From Solirubrobacteraceae bacterium (GTDB lineage: Bacteria > Actinomycetota > Thermoleophilia > Solirubrobacterales > Solirubrobacteraceae), in assembly GCA_029263125.1 (NCBI GenBank), contig JAJCYD010000052.1:1-64000 (forward strand): 64,000 nucleotides of DNA. The letters are read 5' to 3'. A program made the translations under genes and the position numbers. The notes under the pieces were generated by a model. It was given only the letters and a program-made list of their open reading frames with translations, was not told the DNA's origin and made no database searches. Position 1 is the stretch's first letter; the number at the start of each line of letters is the position of its first letter. Shown here in pieces: positions 16,306 through 24,099 of this stretch.

Positions 16306-17490
16306 CTACGTCGCCGCAGCCTTCTTGGTCGCCTTGGCACCGCTCGGCTCGTCGGCCTTGCGCCGGTACGTGGCGATGAACTTCTCGGTGTCGGCGTGCG
16401 CCTCGTCGTCGGGACGCTGGTTCATCGGCGACTTCATGAGGTAGGACGACGGCCCGTCGAGCTGGCCGGATACCCCGTTGTTCAGCGCGAGCTTGCAGCA
16501 GCGCACGGCGTCGATGACGATTCCGGCGCTGTTGGGCGAGTCCCACACCTCGAGCTTGAGCTCGGCGGTCAGCGGGACGTCGCCGAAGGCCTGGCCCTCC
16601 AGGCGGATGTGCGCCCACTTGCGGTCCGTCAGCCATGGCACGTAGTCCGACGGGCCGACGTGGACGTCGCCGGGTGGAAGGTCGTGGCCCATGATCGAGG
16701 TCACGGCGTTGGTCTTGGAGATCTTCTTGGACTCCAGGCGCTCGCGCTCGAGCATGTTGTAGAAGTCCATGTTGCCGCCGACGTTCAGCTGTGAGGTGCG
16801 CATGAGCTTCACGCCGCGGTCGTGGAAGAGGCGAGCGAGGTTGCGGTGCACGATCGTCGCGCCGACCTGCGACTTGATGTCGTCGCCGACGATCGGCAGC
16901 CCGGCCTTCTTGAAGCGCTTGTGCCAGTAGTCCTCGCGGGCGATGAAGACCGGGATGCAGTTGACCATCGCGCAGCCGGCCTCGAGCACCTGCTCGACGT
17001 ACCACTTGGTCGCCAGCTCCGAGCCGACCGGCAGGTAGGAGACGACGACGTCGGTGTGCGTGTCCTTGAGGATCTGCACGATGTCGGCGGTCTCGCCGGG
17101 CGCCTTGGTGATCTTCTCCTTGAGGTACTTGCCGAGGCCGTCGTGGGTCATCCCGCGATGGACCGCGACGCCCAGGTCCTTCGGCACGTCGGCGAACTTG
17201 ATCGTGTCGTTCTGGCCCGACCAGATCGCCTCGCCGAGGTCCTTGCCGACCTTCTCGGCGTCGATGTCGAAGGCCGCCGTGAACTCGACGTCGGAGATGT
17301 GGTAGCCGCCGAGGTCGACGTGCATGAGCCCCGGAACGTCCAGCGTCGGATCGGCGTCACGGTAGTAGTGGACGCCCTGCACGAAGGCGTTCGCGCAGTT
17401 GCCGACGCCGACGATCGCGACGCGGACCTTGTCTGCCTGGTACCGGGCGGCGCCGTTGGAGGCGTGGCCGTTGCCGTTGCTGGGGCTCAT
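16306..17490 (-). CDS. ino1: myo-Inositol-1-phosphate synthase
   Basis: A 394-residue NAD-dependent enzyme that converts glucose-6-phosphate to inositol-1-phosphate, the precursor of phosphatidylinositol and mycothiol-type compounds. Evidence: Rossmann [16 protein letters not shown] near residue 23, [16 protein letters not shown], the catalytic-lysine region [17 protein letters not shown], and [12 protein letters not shown]. Its length fits actinobacterial Ino1. ATG 17490 is chosen over an upstream ATG at 17532 because an AAGGGA ribosome site precedes it. It lies 60 bp downstream of the PIP synthase gene; the Ala/Lys-rich C-terminal tail is a small extension. Confidence 0.93.
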   Translation of the reverse strand: MSPSNGNGHASNGAARYQADKVRVAIVGVGNCANAFVQGVHYYRDADPTLDVPGLMHVDLGGYHISDVEFTAAFDIDAEKVGKDLGEAIWSGQNDTIKFADVPKDLGVAVHRGMTHDGLGKYLKEKITKAPGETADIVQILKDTHTDVVVSYLPVGSELATKWYVEQVLEAGCAMVNCIPVFIAREDYWHKRFKKAGLPIVGDDIKSQVGATIVHRNLARLFHDRGVKLMRTSQLNVGGNMDFYNMLERERLESKKISKTNAVTSIMGHDLPPGDVHVGPSDYVPWLTDRKWAHIRLEGQAFGDVPLTAELKLEVWDSPNSAGIVIDAVRCCKLALNNGVSGQLDGPSSYLMKSPMNQRPDDEAHADTEKFIATYRRKADEPSGAKATKKAAAT

Positions 17491-17550
17491 GTGCTGTTGG
17501 TTTCCCTTCGATGAACGTTCCGGGGGATACACCCCATCGGGTCGGGCTCG

Positions 17551-18201
17551 TTACACGACACTATCCGGGCGCGTGAGCTGCCGGCGGACGTGGAGGATGC
17601 GCTGCAGGACCGTGAAGGCCGACAGCGCCGCGAGGAGGTAGACGGCCGGCTCCAGCGCGCCGAGCGCGGCGAACACGAGGCCCGCGGACAGGATCACGAC
17701 GCGGATCGCCCGCGTCGCGAGGCCGACCTTGCACTCCACGCCCAGCGCCTCGGCGCGTGCGCGGGTGTAGGACACGACGAGCGAGGCGAAGACGGCGACG
17801 ACGACCGCCGCGACGGCAGCCTCGTTGTTCTGGCTGGCGAAGTACACGGCGACGGCCGTCAGCACGATGCCTTCCTCGATGCGATCGAGCGTCGAGTCCA
17901 GGAAGGCGCCGAACGCCGTGCCCTTGTCGGACATCCGCGAGTAGGCGCCGTCCAGCGTGTCCATGACCGAGCCGACGATGAAGGCGACGCCGCCCCAGAA
18001 GAACTCCGTCTGCCAGATGAGGATCGCCGCCAGGACGTTCAGCGTGAAGCCCGTCAGCGAGATCGCGTTGGGCGTCAGGCGCGATTCGATCAGGCGGTTG
18101 CGGTAGAGCTCGCGGCGGTCCGAGCCAGCCCTGCGGGCGCGCGGCTCCCGATGCGCGTCGGGCCCGGGCGGTGGAGCGGGCTGCTGCGCGCTGGCCTCCA
18201 T
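17551..18201 (-). CDS. CDP-alcohol phosphatidyltransferase, probable phosphatidylinositol-phosphate synthase
   Basis: A 216-residue membrane enzyme. The CDP-alcohol transferase signature reads DTLDGAYSRMSDKGTAFGAF then LDSTLD, matching DxxDG-xx-(A/S)R-...-G-xxx-D-xxx-D. Five to six membrane segments follow. Beside ino1, the likely reaction is CDP-diacylglycerol plus inositol-1-phosphate to phosphatidylinositol phosphate (PgsA1-type); the assignment rests on context. The N-terminal 30 residues are Pro/Arg-rich and cytosolic. ATG 18201 overlaps the stop of the upstream PAP2 gene as TGATG, so the two are translationally coupled. Confidence 0.85.
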   Translation of the reverse strand: MEASAQQPAPPPGPDAHREPRARRAGSDRRELYRNRLIESRLTPNAISLTGFTLNVLAAILIWQTEFFWGGVAFIVGSVMDTLDGAYSRMSDKGTAFGAFLDSTLDRIEEGIVLTAVAVYFASQNNEAAVAAVVVAVFASLVVSYTRARAEALGVECKVGLATRAIRVVILSAGLVFAALGALEPAVYLLAALSAFTVLQRILHVRRQLTRPDSVV

Positions 18202-18998
18202 CAGGTCGTGGCCGACGTGCCGGTCGTCATCGCCGGCGCCGGTTGGAACGTCCAGACCCGCGGCCGTGCGCGAGCGAGCGCGCGGGCGGCCAGCGCGCCC
18301 AGGCCGGCTGCCGCGGCGCCGAGCACGGCATCGGCGATGAAGTGGTTGGCGGTGGCGACGATGACGAAGAGGACGATCAGCGGATACACCGCCCAGAAGA
18401 TCTTCAGCGCCCGCCACTTCACCAGCCGCGAGAGCGGCACCCCGATCATCAGCGCGAAGGCGACGTGCATCGACGGCACGGCCGCGTAGGGGTTGAAGAG
18501 GGCGTTGATCGTCACGCTGTCCTGCGGCACGCCGGTGAAGTCCGAGACGGCGTCGAAGAAGCCCCACTCCGGGAAGAAGCGCGGCGGCGCGGTGGGGTAC
18601 AGGCTGTAGCCGATCAGCGCGATCCCGAATGCCACGAGAAACATGTTGCGCACGAAGTAGAAGCTCTTGTTGCGGAACATGTAAAGCCAGACGAGCGCGC
18701 CGAGCGTCACCGACGTCTGCGCGTTGATGTACATCCACGACGCGGCGTCCAGCAGCCATTGCTGGCCGGACGTGAAGGCCTGCACGGACGGCTCGACGAA
18801 GATCCTCAGACCGCGCTCGATCCCGATCAGCTCGCGAGCGTTGGCGAACGCCGTCGTCGCCGCTTCAGGATGGTTGACCAGGCCGCGCGTGAGGCGGTAC
18901 AGCTGGTAGGCGACCATGAACAGCAGCACCTGGCGCATGAGGTCGAGCGGACCGCGGGGCAGGAGCCGCGCCTGGAACGTGCGGAGACGAGCGGACAT
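18201..18998 (-). CDS. PAP2 / Aur1-like inositolphosphotransferase-type membrane protein
   Basis: A 265-residue polytopic protein of the PAP2/inositolphosphotransferase branch. Motifs: YPTAPPRFFP (C1-like), VPSMHVAFALMIG (C2) and TANHFIADAVLG (C3, H-x3-D). This arrangement resembles Aur1/Ipt1-type enzymes more than soluble PAP2 phosphatases. Directly coupled to the PIP synthase gene, it may dephosphorylate phosphatidylinositol phosphate to PI or use PI as head-group donor (inference). A TAGGAT lies 12 nt before ATG 18998. Confidence 0.8.
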   Translation of the reverse strand: MSARLRTFQARLLPRGPLDLMRQVLLFMVAYQLYRLTRGLVNHPEAATTAFANARELIGIERGLRIFVEPSVQAFTSGQQWLLDAASWMYINAQTSVTLGALVWLYMFRNKSFYFVRNMFLVAFGIALIGYSLYPTAPPRFFPEWGFFDAVSDFTGVPQDSVTINALFNPYAAVPSMHVAFALMIGVPLSRLVKWRALKIFWAVYPLIVLFVIVATANHFIADAVLGAAAAGLGALAARALARARPRVWTFQPAPAMTTGTSATT

Positions 18999-19171
18999 TG
19001 CGCGCCCGCCATCCTACTCAGGGCGTCGATGTCACGAAACATCACAACGTGGCCTGGACCGCCCGTGCGGCGCCGTCCCAGCAGCGCGGGCCGGCGCCGA
19101 TCAGTGCGATCCGCCAGACGGGCATCGCGGCGACCGTAGGGCCGGGCGGCGGCCGGGATGTATCCGTCGTG

Positions 19172-20710
19172 TCACCGCCTGCAGGTCGAGCCCGTCATCC
19201 GCGCCTGCACGCGCACCACGCCGGGCCGCAGGATGCGCAGGCGCGTCATGCCGCCTGGCCCGCGCCGGACGCACGCCTGCCCATCCGTCACCCTCCACCA
19301 GCGCGTGTGGCGCACGCGCACGACGAGGTCGCCGCGCCGCCTGGCGTCCACGACGAAGCCCTGTGGCGTGAGCGAGACCGTGGCGTCCTCGGCCAGCGGC
19401 GCGGCGTCGGCGACGGCGAACACGCGCCAGTGCGCGTCGCGCCAGACGGGACGCAGGTAGGGCAGTCCGGACTCGATCAGCCGCGCCTCATCGCGCGCGG
19501 CGTAGTCCAGCGCGACATCGGGCAACGCGACGAACGCGACGGCATGCTCGTCAAGCCAGGAGCGGTAGGTGGTAGCCGTCAGCGATCCGTCGTAGAACAG
19601 CCCGCCGTATCGACGGTCCAGCTGGCGCTCCCAGCCGCGCGCCAGCGCGACCCGTGGCGCGACGTGCGCGGCCTCCCAGTGGTTCGCGGTGAAGGGGATC
19701 TCCACGCGGAAGCCGTCCGCCGGCGGATCCTGGCGTTCGAGAAAGCCGATCAGCGGCGCGTAGTAGGCGGCGGCGGTCGACGGATCGCCGCCGGCCCGCG
19801 CCACGTCGCGGATCGCGGGAGAGGCCTGCCAGTAGGCGAGCGCCACCGCGAGCGCGGCCAGCAGCGCGGGCCGCCGGCGGTTGGGCGGGTCGAGGCTGAG
19901 CAGCGCCCCCAGCACGACCGGCCCGGCGAGCAGCGCGCCGAGCCGGGTGACGTTGCCGCCCAGCGGCGTCGCGACGACGAACGCAGCGACGAACGCCAGG
20001 GCGTAGATCGCGGCGCCGACGCGCAGCGCCAGCTCACGCGGAGGCAGGACGGCCGCGACGAGCACGATCGCCGCAAGCCCAGGCCAGAACGCCGATGCGA
20101 CGAACGGCTCCGTTCCCCCCTCGGGAAACAGCAGCGCGAGCGCGATCGTCGGAGCCAGTGCGCCGGAGGCGATGGCCGCTCCCCAGATCCGGCGCTCACG
20201 CCAGTCGGCGAGCGCCCAGCCGGCGGCGGCGATCGCCAGGAACAGCCCGGCGACGGGGCTGGCGAGCGCCGTCGCGAACGCCAGCACCGTCGCGAGCACG
20301 GTACGAGCGCGCTGGAGGGCGAGCACTGCGCCGAGCCCGACCGCGACGCCGAGCAGGAACGTCAGGCGGCCACTGAGCAGCGTCGCCGTCGCGCCGGCGG
20401 CAAACCAGATCGCGGCGGCGGCGGCGGCGTTCGGAGCCCAGCGTCGCTGGGCGATGAACGCGAACAGCGCGGTCGCCGCGATCGCGGTCACCGCGCCCGC
20501 GAGGCGAATGCCCAGCAGGGCGCCCAGCGGCGGGAACAGCAGGCTGTAGCCGGGGAGGTGATGGCCGGCGAACCAGCCGTTGTCCCACAGGCCGAGGCCG
20601 ATGGCTGCGCGGTATTGCTGGGCGGCGAGGTCGGCGCTGGCCGGCTGCACCAGCAGGTAGGCGGTGACCCCGAGCGCCGCGACGGCGCAGGACCACCGCA
20701 CGGCGCTCAC
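19172..20710 (-). CDS. Polytopic membrane protein, possibly GT-C-like, function unknown
   Basis: A 512-residue protein. The first about 310 residues hold roughly nine hydrophobic segments. The first outside loop carries ADLAAQQYR and DNGWFAGHHLPGYSLLFPP, which recalls GT-C glycosyltransferases that keep an acidic residue in this loop. The last about 200 residues are soluble and beta-rich, ending with CVRRGPGG and a final Cys. No exact family is recognised. GTG 20710 overlaps the TGA of the alpha/beta hydrolase gene (GTGA), so expression is coupled to it. Confidence 0.72.
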   Translation of the reverse strand: MSAVRWSCAVAALGVTAYLLVQPASADLAAQQYRAAIGLGLWDNGWFAGHHLPGYSLLFPPLGALLGIRLAGAVTAIAATALFAFIAQRRWAPNAAAAAAIWFAAGATATLLSGRLTFLLGVAVGLGAVLALQRARTVLATVLAFATALASPVAGLFLAIAAAGWALADWRERRIWGAAIASGALAPTIALALLFPEGGTEPFVASAFWPGLAAIVLVAAVLPPRELALRVGAAIYALAFVAAFVVATPLGGNVTRLGALLAGPVVLGALLSLDPPNRRRPALLAALAVALAYWQASPAIRDVARAGGDPSTAAAYYAPLIGFLERQDPPADGFRVEIPFTANHWEAAHVAPRVALARGWERQLDRRYGGLFYDGSLTATTYRSWLDEHAVAFVALPDVALDYAARDEARLIESGLPYLRPVWRDAHWRVFAVADAAPLAEDATVSLTPQGFVVDARRRGDLVVRVRHTRWWRVTDGQACVRRGPGGMTRLRILRPGVVRVQARMTGSTCRR

Positions 20711-21531
20711 GACGGCGGATCTCCCGCGAGGTGGCCGACGATCCGCTCGCCCAGCTCGGGCTTGTCCAACCACGGCCAGTGCCCGGCGTCCTGCACGGTC
20801 TCGAGCGTCGCGTCGCCGAGCGTCGCGGCATAGCCCGCGCCGAAGCGCGCGGGGATATAGGGATCGAGGGCGCCCCACAGCACGAGCGCGGGCGCCGTGA
20901 CCGATGCCAGGCCGATGCCGGCGTCGGCCAGCAGCTCGGGTGAGGCGCTGCGCAGGAGCTTCAGGAGGGCACGCTCGGTTCCCAGGTCGAAGTGCTCGGC
21001 GATGCTGCGCACGAACCCGTCGGCCATCGGCCCCGGGCTCGCCGACGCGCCGCGCGAGAGGCGACGTACGATGCGCCGGGTTCCAAGCCCGACGGCGACG
21101 GGTCCCGCCAGCGGCGTGCGCACGACTCGTGCCCAGCCGCGCCATTGAAACCCGCGCAGCAGCGGCACGCCGTTGATGACGACCAGCCGCTCCACGCGGT
21201 CGGGATGATCGATCGCCCAGCGCAGCCCGGCGGCGGCACCCCAGTCATGCAGGCACAGCCGCACGCGCTCGATGCCCAACTGGCCGAGGAGCCGGTCGAT
21301 GAACGACGCATGGCCGTGCAGGGAGTAGTCCAGGTCACCGCGCTTGCCGCTTCGCCCGAAGCCCGGCAGGTCGACCGCGATCCCACCGCCGAGCTCCAGC
21401 AGCGAGATCCAGTCATAGGAGCTCGTCGGAAGTCCGTGCACGTAAAGCGTCGGCACCGCGTCGTTGCCCGCGCGCCGCATGAAGACCGGCTGTCCGTCGA
21501 GCTGGATCGTCTCCTCGTTGACGGTCGTCAC
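20707..21531 (-). CDS. Alpha/beta hydrolase, haloalkane-dehalogenase/epoxide-hydrolase-like
   Basis: A 274-residue alpha/beta hydrolase. YVHGLPTSSYDW gives the oxyanion HG motif. The nucleophile elbow reads LCLHDWGAAAG with Asp at about 96, the Asp-nucleophile type of haloalkane dehalogenases and epoxide hydrolases rather than Ser esterases. LVLWGALDPYIP holds the acid region and DAGHWPWLDKPE the catalytic His (about 251). The substrate is unknown. GTG 21531 lies 8 nt after a TATCTT hexamer that overlaps the divergent -10 of the PfkB gene. Confidence 0.85.
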   Translation of the reverse strand: MTTVNEETIQLDGQPVFMRRAGNDAVPTLYVHGLPTSSYDWISLLELGGGIAVDLPGFGRSGKRGDLDYSLHGHASFIDRLLGQLGIERVRLCLHDWGAAAGLRWAIDHPDRVERLVVINGVPLLRGFQWRGWARVVRTPLAGPVAVGLGTRRIVRRLSRGASASPGPMADGFVRSIAEHFDLGTERALLKLLRSASPELLADAGIGLASVTAPALVLWGALDPYIPARFGAGYAATLGDATLETVQDAGHWPWLDKPELGERIVGHLAGDPPS

Positions 21532-21539
21532 GGTCGCGG

Positions 21540-21549
21540 AAGATAGCCT
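21540..21549. promoter_or_regulatory. Overlapping divergent -10 boxes
   Basis: On the plus strand TAGCCT (21544-21549) lies 6 nt before ATG 21556. On the minus strand TATCTT (21545-21540) lies 8 nt before GTG 21531. The two hexamers share two base pairs, so RNA polymerase can open only one at a time. Confidence 0.55.
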
Positions 21550-21555
21550 TCGCGC

Positions 21556-22458
21556 ATGCGGACCCTCTGTTTCGGCGAAGCCGTCGTCGATCTCATCTGT
21601 CATACGCCGGTCGCGTCGATCCTCGATGCCGACTCCTTCGTGCCCCACCTGGGCGGGGTGAGCGCCAACATCGCGGTGACGGCGGCACGAGGCGGAGCTC
21701 GCATCGCGTTCGCGGGCGGTGTCGGCGACGACGCGTGGGGAAACTGGATCGCCGAGCGTCTCGCCACCGAGCGCGTCGAGCTCGACTGGTTCCGGCTGGT
21801 GGACGGCACGCGGACGGGCGCCACGTTCGTCACGGTCGACGACGGCGGCGAGGCCGAGTACGACCTGATCGGCGCCGGAATGGCGGCGACCGTCAGCGCG
21901 CTGGAGTCTCAGCTGCTCAAGGCGGTCGACGCCACGGACGCTCTGTGCTTCAGCTCGAACATGCTCGCCGGCGATGCGGAGAGGAAGCTCACCATGACGG
22001 CGCGCGAGCGCGCGCTGGAGCTGGGTCATCCGATCGTCTTCGATCCCAACGTGCGCCTCGGCCGCTGGGACAACAATCCGGGCCGTGCGGGCGCAGCGTC
22101 CGCCGCGTGCGTGCCGGGCGCCTTCCTGGTCAAGTGCAGCGAGGACGAGGCCCGCCTGATGACCGGTGAGGACGATCCCGAAGCGGCGGCGCAGTCGCTG
22201 CTTAGCGCGGGCGCGCAGTACGCGATCGTCACGCTCGGCGAGCGCGGTGCGATCCTGCGTGGCGGTGGCCTGCGGCGCGAGGCGGTGGCGCGGCCGGGGC
22301 GGGTACTGAGCACGGTCGGCGCCGGCGACGTCTTCCTCGGCGTGGTGCTCGGCCGCCTCAGCGTGACCGAGTTCTACCCACCGGCGCTGGCCTCGTCGTT
22401 GCCGGAAGCCGTCGAAGAGGCGACCCGCGCCTGCCAGCACTGGGGCGCGCTGGAGTGA
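21556..22458 (+). CDS. PfkB-family carbohydrate kinase (fructokinase-like)
   Basis: A 300-residue ribokinase-fold sugar kinase. The N-terminal GEAVVDLI and LGGVSANIAVTAARGGA segments form the sugar-binding part. VFDPNVRLGRWDN is typical of fructokinases. The C-terminal STVGAGDVFLG carries the anion hole and catalytic Asp (Val replaces the usual Ser after Asp). The natural sugar cannot be fixed. Its stop overlaps the GTG of the endonuclease III gene, an unusual operon pairing. Confidence 0.87.
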   Translation: MRTLCFGEAVVDLICHTPVASILDADSFVPHLGGVSANIAVTAARGGARIAFAGGVGDDAWGNWIAERLATERVELDWFRLVDGTRTGATFVTVDDGGEAEYDLIGAGMAATVSALESQLLKAVDATDALCFSSNMLAGDAERKLTMTARERALELGHPIVFDPNVRLGRWDNNPGRAGAASAACVPGAFLVKCSEDEARLMTGEDDPEAAAQSLLSAGAQYAIVTLGERGAILRGGGLRREAVARPGRVLSTVGAGDVFLGVVLGRLSVTEFYPPALASSLPEAVEEATRACQHWGALE

Positions 22459-23147
22459 GCCTGGCGGCGAGCCGCGCCGCGCGTGCCGCCTGGAGACCGC
22501 CGTCGCGTGCCCGGGTCGCACGGATCCGCAGCCGGCTGGCAGAGCTGTACGGCGTGCCGGTGCAGCAGCCCCACGGCGATGGGCTCGCCGAGCTCGTCCT
22601 GACGGTGCTGTCACAGTCCACCAACGACCGCAACCGTGACGTGGCATTCCTGCGCCTGCGCGAGCGCATGCAGTCGTGGGAGGCGGTCCGCGACGCGCCG
22701 CTCGCGGAGATCGAGGAGGCGATCCGGCCGGGCGGCATCTCGAAGGTCAAGTCCGCGCGCATCCAGGCGATCCTGCGGGCGATCGGTGATCCGCTGGACC
22801 TGTCGTGGATGCGCGATGCGCCGGTGTGCGAGTCGCGGTCGTATCTGTGTTCGCTGCCCGGCGTCGGCCGCAAGACGGCGGCGTGCGTGCTGCTGTTCGC
22901 CTACGGCCTACGCGACGTGCCGGTCGACACACATGTCTCGCGCGTCGGTACCCGGCTTGGCTTGCTGCGTCCCAAGGCGCCCTTCGAGGAGCTGCACAAC
23001 GCGATGGCCGCGCTGACGCCTCCCGGCGCCGAGCTAGAGCTGCACATGAACCTGTTGCGACACGGCCGGCGGACCTGCCATTCGCAGCGGCCGGCGTGCG
23101 AGGCGTGCGCGCTGGCTCGGATGTGCCCGAGCCGGCGGGTGCCGTGA
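22455..23147 (+). CDS. Endonuclease III-like DNA glycosylase
   Basis: A 230-residue HhH-GPD base-excision glycosylase. LVLTVLSQSTNDRN is the typical Nth helix. The helix-hairpin-helix with catalytic Lys reads LPGVGRKTAACVLLF, followed by VPVDTHVSRVGTRLGL with the catalytic Asp. The 4Fe-4S loop CHSQRPACEACALARMC keeps the C-x6-C-x2-C-x5-C spacing exactly. Being longer at the N-terminus than E. coli Nth is usual for actinobacteria. GTG 22455 overlaps the kinase stop (GTGA). Confidence 0.88.
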   Translation: MSLAASRAARAAWRPPSRARVARIRSRLAELYGVPVQQPHGDGLAELVLTVLSQSTNDRNRDVAFLRLRERMQSWEAVRDAPLAEIEEAIRPGGISKVKSARIQAILRAIGDPLDLSWMRDAPVCESRSYLCSLPGVGRKTAACVLLFAYGLRDVPVDTHVSRVGTRLGLLRPKAPFEELHNAMAALTPPGAELELHMNLLRHGRRTCHSQRPACEACALARMCPSRRVP

Positions 23148-23154
23148 GGCGTGG

Positions 23155-24099
23155 CTACTCGTCGGTCGGGTCTGCCAGGTCATCCTCGTCGGGCAGGCCG
23201 CCGGGCGGCTCAGGCGCTCGGCGCCGCCGGACCTCGACGTGCTCCTTGATCGGGCTGCGGTGGGTGACGTGCGTGACGATGTCCGCGAAGAACCGGCTTG
23301 CGTCAAGTGATTCGCTGGGCTGATCGATGCTGGTGACCTGTGGGGGGTTGGCCTGCTCGTCCCAGTCGGCGACGAGCAGGAGCGTCGCGTCAAACGCCTT
23401 TCCCGGCCGTCGCAGTCGCTCCAGGATGTCGTGGAGGATCGCATAGGCGCCCTCCTCCTCGAAGACGTTCTTGCGGACGAGGTAGGCGTATCCCATGGTG
23501 GCCATCGGGTGGCGCGCGCGCAGGCTCATGACCTCGCCGACCGCCTCTTCGTGGCGGTTCTTCAGGTTCTTGCGGTAGGAGGAGAACATCGTCTTGGTGC
23601 TGATGAGGACGTCAGGTCCACGGCGCCAGGACGAGATGGCGACGTCGACCTGCTTCGCGTAGAAGTCGCCGAGGATGTAGGCCTCAGACGCGCCTGGAAG
23701 CATCCCGTCGAGAGCCCGGATCGCCCGGCGCAGCTGCGGCGGCTCGATCTGCTTGCCGCCGGCTTCGGCATCGGCGACCGCCTGTGCGAGCAGGGCGAGG
23801 CTCGCCTCCAGCGGAGCGGCGTCCTCTGGTAGCACGCGAGGTCGCCGCGCTCGTGGCCAGACGGCGTCGTGCGGGAAGCCCGCTCGCCGCAGCTCGTGCG
23901 CGACCCAGGCGTCAAGCGCCTTGGCGACCCGGCCGCTGGCCTGCTTCTCCGCGGTGCTGATCGGCACCGTCAGCAGCTCGCGGAGTACAGCGGTGTTCGG
24001 GACGTAGCGTTCCTGCATCCACGGTGACGTACTGCTGTCGGACGAGCGCAGGATGGGATCGAACGCCGCGAAGACGTCCGGCTTGGCGGGACGCGGCAA
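23155..24099 (-). CDS. Probable type II restriction endonuclease partner
   Basis: A 314-residue soluble protein directly downstream of an adenine methyltransferase; the stop TGA is immediately followed by its TTG start (TGATTG). A candidate nuclease core is VDVAISSWRRGPDVLISTKTM (residues split by one loop), with Asp ahead of an I-S-T-K strand like a PD-(D/E)xK variant in which Ser replaces the acidic residue. SSYRKNLKNRHEEA follows, as in enzymes acting on DNA. An acidic tail closes it. The assignment rests mainly on the neighbour; a methylase-associated protein of other function is the alternative. Confidence 0.6.
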   Translation of the reverse strand: MPRPAKPDVFAAFDPILRSSDSSTSPWMQERYVPNTAVLRELLTVPISTAEKQASGRVAKALDAWVAHELRRAGFPHDAVWPRARRPRVLPEDAAPLEASLALLAQAVADAEAGGKQIEPPQLRRAIRALDGMLPGASEAYILGDFYAKQVDVAISSWRRGPDVLISTKTMFSSYRKNLKNRHEEAVGEVMSLRARHPMATMGYAYLVRKNVFEEEGAYAILHDILERLRRPGKAFDATLLLVADWDEQANPPQVTSIDQPSESLDASRFFADIVTHVTHRSPIKEHVEVRRRRAPEPPGGLPDEDDLADPTDE

